The notes under the pieces are model-generated. The model worked only from the letters and a program-made list of their open reading frames with translations. It had not been told where the DNA came from and ran no database searches. The translations under genes and the position numbers were made by a program. DNA of 64,000 nt, taken from contig CAVYEW010000001.1 of the NCBI GenBank assembly GCA_963767645.1, positions 310,001 through 374,000 on the forward strand, read 5' to 3'. Numbering within the stretch: position 1 is the first letter of the stretch; each line of letters starts with the position of its first letter. This document shows, piece by piece, positions 34,956-42,655 of the stretch. The stretch is from DATFDN01 sp963767645 (GTDB lineage Bacteria; Pseudomonadota; Alphaproteobacteria; Acetobacterales; Acetobacteraceae).

Positions 34956-36374
34956 ATGGCGACCGCTACCTTCACCCCCGGTACCATTACCCCCCAGAAC
35001 TGGAACACCGCTACGAACTGGGACACGAAGGCTGTTCCCACCGCGGCCGACACGGCGGTAATCAATACCGCTGGTACTGCCGGCCCGGTCATCTTCGGGA
35101 CGACCGACGCAGTCGCGGCGGTGACGCTGAATCCCGCCGGAGCCGCGCAGAGCAATCTCTTCATCGGCGGTGCCGACTACATCCCCGGAAATCCCGCGCC
35201 CACCAGCGCCGGCCCCGGCACGCTGACCGTCGGAGGAGCCGTCACCGACAATGGCGGGTTCCTGGCCGTTAACTCATCGTCTGACCTCACGGCCGCAAGC
35301 ATCACCCTTGCAGGACCCACGGCTGATCTTGGCGGCGGCGGCACCGTGAACGTCAGCGGTGCTATCTCGAATACCGGCGTCATCCTGGCCAATGCCGCGG
35401 ATGTCGGTCTTGCCACCCCGCTTATCCTCACGGCCGGCGCGATCACCGGCGCGGGTTCGATCGAGGTCCGCACCGGCTCGGCCCTGGAATTGAGCACCAC
35501 GACCTCGGAGGTCGTGCATGTGGCTGCCGGCGCGGGCGGAGCGACAACCCCGGCCACGCTCGATCTCGACACGGCGACGTTCGGCGGCACCATCGGCCTG
35601 GACACCGGCACCAGCCTGAACCTGTTCCTCGCCCCTGGTGAGGCGGCGAGCGGGGCGACGGTCAGCGGCACGTCGCTGGTCATCGGCGGCACCAGCGAGA
35701 CCATCGCGCTGGGCGGTGCCGGCTACGGCGCCACCTTCACCCCCGCCGGCGCTGGCGGGCGGGCCGAGGTGACGCTGAGCCCGGTCTGCTTCGCCCGCGG
35801 CACGCGCATCGCCACCGAGACGGGCGAGGTCGCGGTCGAGGACCTGCACGCAGGCGATCAGGTGCGCCTGGCCGGCGGCGGCACGGCCCCGATCGTCTGG
35901 ATCGGCCGGCGCAAGCTCGACTGCTCCCGTCACCCCGACCCGCGCCAGGTCTGGCCGGTGCGCATCCAGGCGGGCGCCTTCGGCCCCGGCCTGCCCAGCC
36001 GTGACCTGCTGGTCTCGCCCCAGCACGCGATCTACGACGAGGGCGTGCTGATCCCCGCCCGCTTCCTGGTCAACGGCCGCACCGTCACCCAGGAGCAGGT
36101 CGGCGCCATCGAGTATTTCCATGTCGAGCTGAAGCGCCACGACCTGCTGCTCGCCGAGGGCTTGGCCTCGGAGAGCTATCTTGACACCGGCGATCGGGCA
36201 AGCTTCGAGAACGCCGGCGGGGCGATGGTGCTGCATCCGGACTTCGCCCGCCTGACCTGGGACGCGCGCGCCTGCGCCGAGCTCAAGGTCACGGGACCGG
36301 AGCTTGCGGCGGTGCGCGCCAAGCTGGCACTGCGCGCCGAGGCAGAGGCCCCAAGGCAGCGCAAGGCAGGCTGA
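34956..36374 (+). CDS. Secreted/surface Hint-domain protein, copy 1
   Basis: About 472 residues. The N-terminal two thirds is a Gly/Thr/Ala-rich beta-repeat passenger (NWNTATNWDTKAVPTAADTAV at the start, then DYIPGNPAPTSAGPGTLTV and related turns), resembling pectin-lyase-like or adhesin repeats. The C-terminal part is a bacterial Hint_2 domain: Cys278 in SPVCFARGTRIATETG, HAGDQVRL, LVSPQHAIY, and HDLLLAEGLASESYLDTG. There is no terminal His-Asn pair, so cleavage but not splicing is expected. The start ATG 34956 shares an upstream GGAAAGG with copy 2; ATG 34848 is an alternative. The last 823 bp of the locus are repeated in copy 2. Confidence 0.8.
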   Translation: MATATFTPGTITPQNWNTATNWDTKAVPTAADTAVINTAGTAGPVIFGTTDAVAAVTLNPAGAAQSNLFIGGADYIPGNPAPTSAGPGTLTVGGAVTDNGGFLAVNSSSDLTAASITLAGPTADLGGGGTVNVSGAISNTGVILANAADVGLATPLILTAGAITGAGSIEVRTGSALELSTTTSEVVHVAAGAGGATTPATLDLDTATFGGTIGLDTGTSLNLFLAPGEAASGATVSGTSLVIGGTSETIALGGAGYGATFTPAGAGGRAEVTLSPVCFARGTRIATETGEVAVEDLHAGDQVRLAGGGTAPIVWIGRRKLDCSRHPDPRQVWPVRIQAGAFGPGLPSRDLLVSPQHAIYDEGVLIPARFLVNGRTVTQEQVGAIEYFHVELKRHDLLLAEGLASESYLDTGDRASFENAGGAMVLHPDFARLTWDARACAELKVTGPELAAVRAKLALRAEAEAPRQRKAG

Positions 36375-36380
36375 GCCGGC
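35558..36380 (+). repeat. Direct repeat, upstream copy (~823 bp)
   Basis: Covers the last part of the passenger and the entire Hint domain of copy 1. It matches 37171-37993 with no indel (offset 1613 bp), and I saw no substitution on reading both copies. The homologous sequence 5' of this block has diverged strongly. Confidence 0.9.
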
Positions 36381-36400
36381 GAATCTTGGCGTAAACGAAG

Positions 36401-36426
36401 CGGGCGGCCCTCGGGCCGCCCGTTTT
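36401..36426 (+). terminator. Rho-independent terminator after Hint copy 1
   Basis: CGGGCGGCC (36401-36409) and GGCCGCCCG (36414-36422) form a perfect 9-bp stem with loop CTCG, followed directly by TTTT. It lies 27 bp after the stop codon, so the two Hint genes are probably separate transcription units. Confidence 0.85.
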
Positions 36427-36532
36427 CGCGCCGGCGGCCCGCGGCGAAGGGTTAACTCGCGGTATGAATATTTCGAAACATCGCGCTCTCGGTCAATTTG
36501 GCTCAGGATTGATTTGGAAAGGTACCCTTCCA

Positions 36533-37987
36533 ATGGTGGATAAGACGTTCGCACCCTCCGACACCACTACAGCGACCGGCCGGGACTGGAACAACCCCGC
36601 GAACTGGACTCCGGCGGGTGTCCCGGGAACGGGCGACGCGGTGACTATCGCCCGCAACTTCTTCGAGGGCCCGATCGTCAGCGGCGGATCAACCGATACC
36701 GTCGCCAGCATCACATTGAATGCCCCAACCAGCGGCACCGTCGCTACCAGCAACCTGATCATCGGCGGCGCCGACTACGTCGGCACTGCCGCCCCGACCA
36801 GCGCCGGTCCCGGCACCGTGATAGTCGGAACCCTCACCGACAATGCGGGCGGGATCGACACCAACGGGAACGGCTCCACCCTTAACGCGGGGAGCATCGT
36901 TCTCGCCGCTGGCGGCGGGGCAACGATGGGCGGCGGCGGCGTCATCAACGTCAGCGGCTCGATCTCGAACAGCGGCGTCATCATCGCCGACGGGTCTGAC
37001 TACTTCGTCGGCCCGCTCACCCTCACGGCCGGCGCCATCACCGGCCCGGGCTCGATCGATGTCCATGTCGGCTCGACCCTGGAGCTCAGCACCGCAACCT
37101 CGGAGGTCGTGCATATCGTCCCGAGCGATCCGAACGCGCCGGCGCACGGAGCGGTGGCCGCCGCCGCCGCGCTCGATCTCGACACGGCGACGTTCGGCGG
37201 CACCATCGGCCTGGACACCGGCACCAGCCTGAACCTGTTCCTCGCCCCTGGTGAGGCGGCGAGCGGGGCGACGGTCAGCGGCACGTCGCTGGTCATCGGC
37301 GGCACCAGCGAGACCATCGCGCTGGGCGGTGCCGGCTACGGCGCCACCTTCACCCCCGCCGGCGCTGGCGGGCGGGCCGAGGTGACGCTGAGCCCGGTCT
37401 GCTTCGCCCGCGGCACGCGCATCGCCACCGAGACGGGCGAGGTCGCGGTCGAGGACCTGCACGCAGGCGATCAGGTGCGCCTGGCCGGCGGCGGCACGGC
37501 CCCGATCGTCTGGATCGGCCGGCGCAAGCTCGACTGCTCCCGTCACCCCGACCCGCGCCAGGTCTGGCCGGTGCGCATCCAGGCGGGCGCCTTCGGCCCC
37601 GGCCTGCCCAGCCGTGACCTGCTGGTCTCGCCCCAGCACGCGATCTACGACGAGGGCGTGCTGATCCCCGCCCGCTTCCTGGTCAACGGCCGCACCGTCA
37701 CCCAGGAGCAGGTCGGCGCCATCGAGTATTTCCATGTCGAGCTGAAGCGCCACGACCTGCTGCTCGCCGAGGGCTTGGCCTCGGAGAGCTATCTTGACAC
37801 CGGCGATCGGGCAAGCTTCGAGAACGCCGGCGGGGCGATGGTGCTGCATCCGGACTTCGCCCGCCTGACCTGGGACGCGCGCGCCTGCGCCGAGCTCAAG
37901 GTCACGGGACCGGAGCTTGCGGCGGTGCGCGCCAAGCTGGCACTGCGCGCCGAGGCAGAGGCCCCAAGGCAGCGCAAGGCAGGCTGA
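36533..37987 (+). CDS. Secreted/surface Hint-domain protein, copy 2
   Basis: About 484 residues with the same design as copy 1: passenger beginning TFAPSDTTTATGRDWNNPANW, a DYVGTAAPTSAGPGTVIV turn, and a C-terminal Hint domain with Cys290 that is identical to copy 1. No classical signal peptide is visible in either copy, so export by a type I-like or unknown route is possible. ATG 36533 has a GGAAAGG site 11 bases upstream, conserved with copy 1; the longer frame from 36464 is less likely. Function unknown; Hint domains self-cleave next to the Cys. Confidence 0.8.
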   Translation: MVDKTFAPSDTTTATGRDWNNPANWTPAGVPGTGDAVTIARNFFEGPIVSGGSTDTVASITLNAPTSGTVATSNLIIGGADYVGTAAPTSAGPGTVIVGTLTDNAGGIDTNGNGSTLNAGSIVLAAGGGATMGGGGVINVSGSISNSGVIIADGSDYFVGPLTLTAGAITGPGSIDVHVGSTLELSTATSEVVHIVPSDPNAPAHGAVAAAAALDLDTATFGGTIGLDTGTSLNLFLAPGEAASGATVSGTSLVIGGTSETIALGGAGYGATFTPAGAGGRAEVTLSPVCFARGTRIATETGEVAVEDLHAGDQVRLAGGGTAPIVWIGRRKLDCSRHPDPRQVWPVRIQAGAFGPGLPSRDLLVSPQHAIYDEGVLIPARFLVNGRTVTQEQVGAIEYFHVELKRHDLLLAEGLASESYLDTGDRASFENAGGAMVLHPDFARLTWDARACAELKVTGPELAAVRAKLALRAEAEAPRQRKAG

Positions 37988-37993
37988 GCCGGC
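37171..37993 (+). repeat. Direct repeat, downstream copy (~823 bp)
   Basis: Second copy of the 35558-36380 block, ending six bases after the stop codon of Hint copy 2. Both copies start at the same point of the passenger, which suggests gene conversion or a recent segmental duplication. Confidence 0.9.
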
Positions 37994-38008
37994 CCTCGTT
38001 TCCGCCTT

Positions 38009-38022
38009 CTCCCTAACGGGAG
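38009..38022 (+). terminator. Short hairpin after Hint copy 2
   Basis: CTCCC and GGGAG flank TAAC, followed by GGGG. The stem resembles the core of the CCCCTCCC repeat family, so this may be a decayed half-copy and not a true terminator. There is no T-run. Confidence 0.3.
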
Positions 38023-38114
38023 GGGGCAGTCTGGGCGGCGCGGCATCGCCGGCGCTCTTGCCGTCCCGGGCCGGGGCGCGGACAATCCCGCCCTGCCCCG
38101 CCCCGGAACCCGCG

Positions 38115-39326
38115 ATGCCTGTAGCCGCGACCGAACCAATTCTGCCGCTGTCCGGCATCACCGTGCTCGATTTCGGCCAGATCTTCCAGGGGCCGTACTG
38201 CACCCTGCTGATGGCGAAGGCCGGCGCGCAGGTCATCAAGGTCGAGCCGCCGCAGGGCGAGCCGCTGCGCCGGCGCGCCGAGCCGGGGAAATCGGCCATC
38301 TTCTCCTTCGCCATGCTGAATTCGAACAAGCGGGCGGTGACGCTGAACCTCAAGGCCGCGCGCGGGCGCGAATTGCTGCTGGCGATGGCGGAACGCGCCG
38401 ACGTGCTGCTGGAGAACTTCTCTCCCGGCACGATGGATGGGCTGGGCGTCGGCTTCGACGTGCTCTCGGCGGCGAACCCGCGCCTAATCTACGCGACGGG
38501 CTCGGGCTTCGGCATCACCGGCCCCGATCGCGACAACCTGGCGATGGACTTCACCATCCAGGCCGCATCGGGGATCATGAGCGTGACCGGCGCCCCGGAC
38601 GGCCCGCCGATGAAGGCCGGGCCAACCCTGGTCGACATGATGGGCGGCATCCATCTCTATGCCGGCATCATGACCGCGCTGTTCGAGCGCAGCGTGACCG
38701 GGCGCGGCCGGCTGGTCGAGGTGGCGATGCAGGAGGCGGTCTATGCCGCGCTCGGCTCGCCCCTCGAATACTACGTCCGCACCGGCGAGGTTCCGCCGCG
38801 CGCCGGCAACCGGCAGGCGGCGCTGAACAGCGCGCCGTACAACGCCTATCCGACGCGCGACGGCTGGGTCGCCATCCATGTCGTGACCGAGCAGCACTTC
38901 CAGAACCTGCTCAAGGCGATGGGGCGGGAGGATCTGAAGGACGATCCCGCCTTCGCCACCAATGCTGCGCGCGTCGCCAATATGGCGGCGACCGACGCGC
39001 TGGTCGCGGACTGGACCCGATTCTTGGGCAAATACGAGGTGTTCGCGGCCTGCAAGCGCTCCCGCATCCCCTGCGCGCCGGTGCGCGACGTAGCCGAGGT
39101 GATGGGCGACGCGCATATGCACGCCCGCGGCTTCCTCGAACGGGTGCGCCATCCGGAATTCGGCGACGTCGTGCTGCCGACCACGCCGCTGCGCCTGCAT
39201 GGCGTGGCGCTGCCCCCCACTACGCCCAGCCCGACCGTGGGCCAGCACAACGGGGAAGTATACGGCGGCTGGCTCGGCCTGCCGGACGCCGAGATCGCCG
39301 CATTGCGCGAGGAGGGTGTGATCTGA
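38115..39326 (+). CDS. Class III CoA transferase (CaiB/BaiF family)
   Basis: A 403-residue CoA transferase. N-terminal landmarks are LSGITVLDFGQIFQGPYCTLLMAKAG split over the Rossmann-like domain, VIKVEPPQGEPLRR, NSNKRAVTLNLK and DVLLENFSPGTMDGLG. The aspartate that would form the glutamyl/aspartyl-CoA intermediate lies in the VDMMGG region. These enzymes move CoA between carboxylic acids. The ATG start at 38115 excludes a repeat-derived extension. The next gene overlaps by one base, so the two are an operon. Confidence 0.88.
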   Translation: MPVAATEPILPLSGITVLDFGQIFQGPYCTLLMAKAGAQVIKVEPPQGEPLRRRAEPGKSAIFSFAMLNSNKRAVTLNLKAARGRELLLAMAERADVLLENFSPGTMDGLGVGFDVLSAANPRLIYATGSGFGITGPDRDNLAMDFTIQAASGIMSVTGAPDGPPMKAGPTLVDMMGGIHLYAGIMTALFERSVTGRGRLVEVAMQEAVYAALGSPLEYYVRTGEVPPRAGNRQAALNSAPYNAYPTRDGWVAIHVVTEQHFQNLLKAMGREDLKDDPAFATNAARVANMAATDALVADWTRFLGKYEVFAACKRSRIPCAPVRDVAEVMGDAHMHARGFLERVRHPEFGDVVLPTTPLRLHGVALPPTTPSPTVGQHNGEVYGGWLGLPDAEIAALREEGVI

Positions 39327-40462
39327 TGGGACCGCTTGCCGGGATCAGGCTGATCGAGGTGGCCGGGATCGGCCCAGGGCCGATGGCCGCGATGATGCTC
39401 GGCGACCTTGGCGCCGACGTGATCCGCGTCGACCGCGTCAACCAAGGCGGACTCGCCCTGGTGCGCGAGCCGCGCTTCCAGGTGCATCACCGTAGCCGCC
39501 GCTCGATCGCCGTCGATCTGCGGAAGCCCGAGGGCGCCGAGGTGGTGCTGCGCCTCGCGGAGCGCGCCGACGGGCTGATGGAGCCGTTCCGTCCGGGTGT
39601 TGCCGAACGGCTCGGCATCGGCCCCGACGCCTGCCTCGCCCGCAATCCCCGCTTGGTCTATGGCCGCATCACCGGCTGGGGCCAGGAGGGGCCGCTGGCC
39701 AAGGCAGCCGGGCACGATATCAACTATATCGCGCTCGCCGGGGCGCTGCACGCCATCGGCACGAGGGAGACGCCGATCCCCCCGCTCAACCTGGTCGGCG
39801 ACTATGGCGGTGGCGGCATGCTGCTCGCCCTCGGCATGGTCTGCGGGCTGCTGGAGACCGCGCGGTCCGGCAAGGGACAGGTGATCGACGCGGCGATGGT
39901 CGACGGAACGGCGCTGCTGCTCGGGGCGGCATTCGGCATGCACGCCGCCGGAGTTTGGTTCGACCGGCGCGGCGAGAACATGCTCGACGGCGGCGCCCAT
40001 TTCTACAATGTCTTTGAAACACAGGACGGTAGGCACATCTGCGTCGGTTCGATCGAACCGCAGTTCTACAAGCTGTTGATCGAGAAGACCGGCCTGGCCG
40101 AGTCCGACCTGCCGGCGCAGAACGATCGCGCCGCCTGGCCCGAAATGCGTGCCCGCCTCGCCGCCATTTTCCGCACCCGCTCGCGGGAGGAATGGTGCGC
40201 GCTGATGGAGGGCACCGATGTCTGCTTCGCCCCCGTGCTCTCGATGCAGGAGGCGCCGCACCATCCCCACGCTCAGGCGCGCGCCGCATTCCTGGAGCTG
40301 GACGGCGTGCCCCAGCCCGCCCCGGCGCCGCGCTTCTCCCGCACCCCTCCGGAAGCACGTCCCGCCCGGCACAGCGGCGCGGATACGGAGCAGGTGCTGC
40401 TTGAGGCTGAGTTCAGCGAAGCGGAATTGCGCGAATTGCGCGAGGCGGGGGTGGTGCGATAG
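39326..40462 (+). CDS. Class III CoA transferase / alpha-methylacyl-CoA racemase-like
   Basis: A 378-residue family III protein nearer to alpha-methylacyl-CoA racemase: GIRLIEVAGIGPGPMAAMML, GADVIRVDRV, YGRITGWGQEGPLA, GHDINYIALAGALH and the catalytic-type DYGGGGMLLALG. Racemases of this type use His and Asp (GHDINY and GDYGG) to invert 2-methyl-branched acyl-CoAs, allowing beta-oxidation. Coupling with a CoA transferase points to activation and isomerisation of a branched or steroid-like acid. That fits loosely with the thiolase/P450 genes at the window start, but no link is proven. Confidence 0.88.
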   Translation: MGPLAGIRLIEVAGIGPGPMAAMMLGDLGADVIRVDRVNQGGLALVREPRFQVHHRSRRSIAVDLRKPEGAEVVLRLAERADGLMEPFRPGVAERLGIGPDACLARNPRLVYGRITGWGQEGPLAKAAGHDINYIALAGALHAIGTRETPIPPLNLVGDYGGGGMLLALGMVCGLLETARSGKGQVIDAAMVDGTALLLGAAFGMHAAGVWFDRRGENMLDGGAHFYNVFETQDGRHICVGSIEPQFYKLLIEKTGLAESDLPAQNDRAAWPEMRARLAAIFRTRSREEWCALMEGTDVCFAPVLSMQEAPHHPHAQARAAFLELDGVPQPAPAPRFSRTPPEARPARHSGADTEQVLLEAEFSEAELRELREAGVVR

Positions 40463-40545
40463 CAGCGGTGTCAACCTGTTTCGGCTGCTCGGAGGAGACC
40501 CATGCTAGTGCGTTTTCAGGCTGACTGTATCGACGCGCCGTTTCA

Positions 40546-40630
40546 CCCCTCCCCTGTCCCCTCCCGCAAGGGGAGGGGGACGTGGTAGGCAACTCCCCCT
40601 CCCCTTGCGGGAGGGGGCCGGGGGGAGGGA
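40546..40630. repeat. Inverted pair of palindromic elements f/g (REPIN-like)
   Basis: Copy f (40546-40580, forward) and copy g (40593-40630, reverse) face each other with a 12-nt spacer. They lie 83 bp after the CoA transferase operon. The rest of 40463-40973 shows no convincing gene or hairpin; reading frames there have no recognisable family. Confidence 0.85.
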
Positions 40631-40973
40631 TACGCCGGCGGTTCCAGTCTGAGTAAAACGGCTCCAGAACTCTCGGACCGCTGGCGCGTTCCTGGCAGCG
40701 GGCCTGTTGCTCACCTGCATCGAGGCGCGAGGTCAAACCAACCAATCCTTGTGTCCCGCACGCGAAACCGTCGTGCAAACTCGGGTGAACGGGGCTGAAG
40801 ACCGCTCCACGACTTGGCTCGGTGCAATCCGCCTATAGCGAATCCAGCGCAACCGCGCCTTCCAAGGGAAGACATCGCCTTGGCGGCCTGACTCGAACCA
40901 ATCGGCCTCCGGCAAACCCGGTACTGTTCAACCGGGCCGCAGTGTGACCACCCCACAGTTCCTGATGCTTTCT

Positions 40974-41198
40974 CTAACCCAGCTGCCGGAACGCCTCGGC
41001 CAGCCGCCGGTACGAAGGGGTGCAGGACATCCGTCGGCTCTCGATCATCCCGTTTTGCCACCCGTGCCAGTAGCCGCGCGAGCGGGTGGAATCCGGCGCG
41101 GCAGCCCCGTGAAACCCGTCGAGATAGCCCTCGAGGACATCGCCATCATCAAGCGTCTTGAAATCCAAAATTGTCTCAACCGGAAGAAATTCCGCCAT
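40974..41198 (-). CDS. Small protein with RMF-like motif
   Basis: A 74-residue protein with EGYLDGFHG and, nine residues later, RSRGYWHGWQNGM. The spacing of the GYxxG and the YWxGWxxG elements resembles ribosome modulation factor and related small alphaproteobacterial proteins that bind ribosomes in stationary phase. ATG 41198 follows a GAGGTG site; a longer frame to 41351 looks spurious. It is divergent from feeM with a 135-bp shared upstream region. The RMF relation rests on motif memory only. Confidence 0.55.
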   Translation of the reverse strand: MAEFLPVETILDFKTLDDGDVLEGYLDGFHGAAAPDSTRSRGYWHGWQNGMIESRRMSCTPSYRRLAEAFRQLG

Positions 41199-41333
41199 TG
41201 TCACCTCAAGGCGAGCCGCGGAGGCGATTTTCCACGCGAACTTAGACCTACACGGCACAGAAGCAACCGGCCTTATCAAGTACCCATGCGTTCCGCTATC
41301 GGTATCTTCGGTTATCACCGCGGAGCGCAAGAC

Positions 41334-42068
41334 ATGAGAGCCATCGAGCAAGTCGTCCCGGCCGTAAGACTGCGAACGAACGTCGCCAGCAGGAACTCGG
41401 ACCGGGCCTATACCGTCCGCCGCGCACTGAACGTCCAGACACGGCGGGACGCCTATGCACTACGCCACGCCAGCTACCTGAACTCCGGTTACATCGACCC
41501 ACGCCCCGACCGGCTATTCTCAGACAGGTTTGACCTGCTGCCGAGCTCGCATACCATCGTCGTTCACGAGGACGAGAAGCCGGTCGCGTCCGTACACGTT
41601 TGCTTTCTATCCTCGGACAACATTGATGCGGCGCCGGCAGGCATCGCGTACCCCGATGAGGTCGGCGAGCTGCTCGCCGGACTTCCGAAGTACCCTTCCA
41701 GGCCGCAGGCTGTCGAGATCACCCGGCTGGTCCGCAGCCCCGCTGCCGAGAACAACCAGGGCCTCGTGTTCCTTCTGCTACGCCTCGCTGGCTACTTCGC
41801 GCTTCAGGAGGACGTTCAGCTGCTGATGTCCTGCGTCCGGCAAAATCACATCCCGTTCTATCGCCGGATCGGTTGTAATGCAGTAAGCGACCTTAGACCC
41901 TATCCGGGGCTCAAATTCTCGACCCAGCTTCTGGCCTGCCCGCGCAGGAATTATGATGAAGCACGCTCAGCTTTCCCTATCTTGGATCCCATGGCTGGTC
42001 CACCGGACAGCTTTGATGGTTTTATGTCCGGCCGTCCGGTAAGCATGCCGCTCTGCTTCAGGGAGTGA
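41334..42068 (+). CDS. N-acyl amino acid synthase, FeeM family
   Basis: A 244-residue GNAT-fold acyltransferase of the FeeM/NAS group, distant relatives of LuxI autoinducer synthases. Typical segments are LRHASYLNSGYIDPRPD, FDLLPSSHTIVV, VASVHVCFL, PQAVEITRLVRSPAAENNQG, LLMSCVRQNHIPFYRRIG and YPGLKFSTQLLACPR. FeeM transfers a long-chain fatty acyl group from acyl carrier protein to an amino acid such as tyrosine. ATG 41334 has GGAG upstream. Its stop overlaps the next start (GTGA), implying coupling to the methyltransferase. Confidence 0.85.
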   Translation: MRAIEQVVPAVRLRTNVASRNSDRAYTVRRALNVQTRRDAYALRHASYLNSGYIDPRPDRLFSDRFDLLPSSHTIVVHEDEKPVASVHVCFLSSDNIDAAPAGIAYPDEVGELLAGLPKYPSRPQAVEITRLVRSPAAENNQGLVFLLLRLAGYFALQEDVQLLMSCVRQNHIPFYRRIGCNAVSDLRPYPGLKFSTQLLACPRRNYDEARSAFPILDPMAGPPDSFDGFMSGRPVSMPLCFRE

Positions 42069-42649
42069 CCGCGATAAATCTGGATGAGTGGCTTACTGTA
42101 GGCGTTTGTGTGACCGCTTTTGCATGTTTTGCCTCGGGCTTCTGGGGAACGAGAGGACATTTCATTTTCGACGGTCGAATGCCAGCTGGCATGCTCGTCA
42201 TCACGGTGCTCAGTCTTCTCGGATGGGCTTGGTTTGCAGGCCGGATGATCACGTCCGGCATCGGGGCAGGAGGCCCCTATGCCCTGGCCCTGATGGCGGG
42301 CGCTGTCTGCCTGTTCTGGTGGGCGGTGAAGACGACGCGGGAGCGTCGGCTCAAGGGCGCCTTCGCCCACGATCAGCCGCAGTTCATTTATGAAACCGGA
42401 CCGTATCGCTTCGTTCGCCATCCCTTCTATCTATCGTACATACTGTGCTGGGTCGGCACCAGCCTCGCCACCAACGGCCTGCGGAGTTGGGTGGTGCCCG
42501 CCGTGATGAGCGCGATCTATATAGGGCTCGCGCTGCAGGAGGAGCGCAGGTTCCGCGCCTCCGGGCTGTCGGACCCCTATCGCCAGGTACCTGCCGCAAT
42601 ACCGGAATGTTCATTCCATGGCTGCGCTTTTCCTGGCCGAGCGGGGTGA
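42065..42649 (+). CDS. ICMT/PEMT-like membrane methyltransferase (C terminus frameshifted)
   Basis: A multi-pass membrane protein of the isoprenylcysteine O-methyltransferase / phospholipid methyltransferase superfamily. Four to five hydrophobic helices precede the SAM-binding signature GPYRFVRHPFYLSYIL (about residues 117-132) and EERRF. After DPYRQ the expected ending RNTGMFIPWLRF is found in another frame that stops at 42663; two single-base additions near 42586-42596 explain this, so the current tail is probably artefactual or mutated. The start is GTG 42065 overlapping the feeM stop. A likely role is methyl-ester formation on a carboxylate, possibly the FeeM product (inference). Confidence 0.7.
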   Translation: MTAINLDEWLTVGVCVTAFACFASGFWGTRGHFIFDGRMPAGMLVITVLSLLGWAWFAGRMITSGIGAGGPYALALMAGAVCLFWWAVKTTRERRLKGAFAHDQPQFIYETGPYRFVRHPFYLSYILCWVGTSLATNGLRSWVVPAVMSAIYIGLALQEERRFRASGLSDPYRQVPAAIPECSFHGCAFPGRAG

Positions 42650-42655
42650 GCCGCC

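Noticed and set aside
34956..37987. Hint-domain proteins as true inteins
   Set aside because: There is no C-extein and no terminal His-Asn; the Hint domain is C-terminal, so N-terminal cleavage is more likely than splicing.
40711..41061. 117-codon minus-strand frame in the gap before the RMF-like gene
   Set aside because: It overlaps the better supported 74-residue gene and shows no recognisable motif; the sequence around 40631-40973 is left unassigned.
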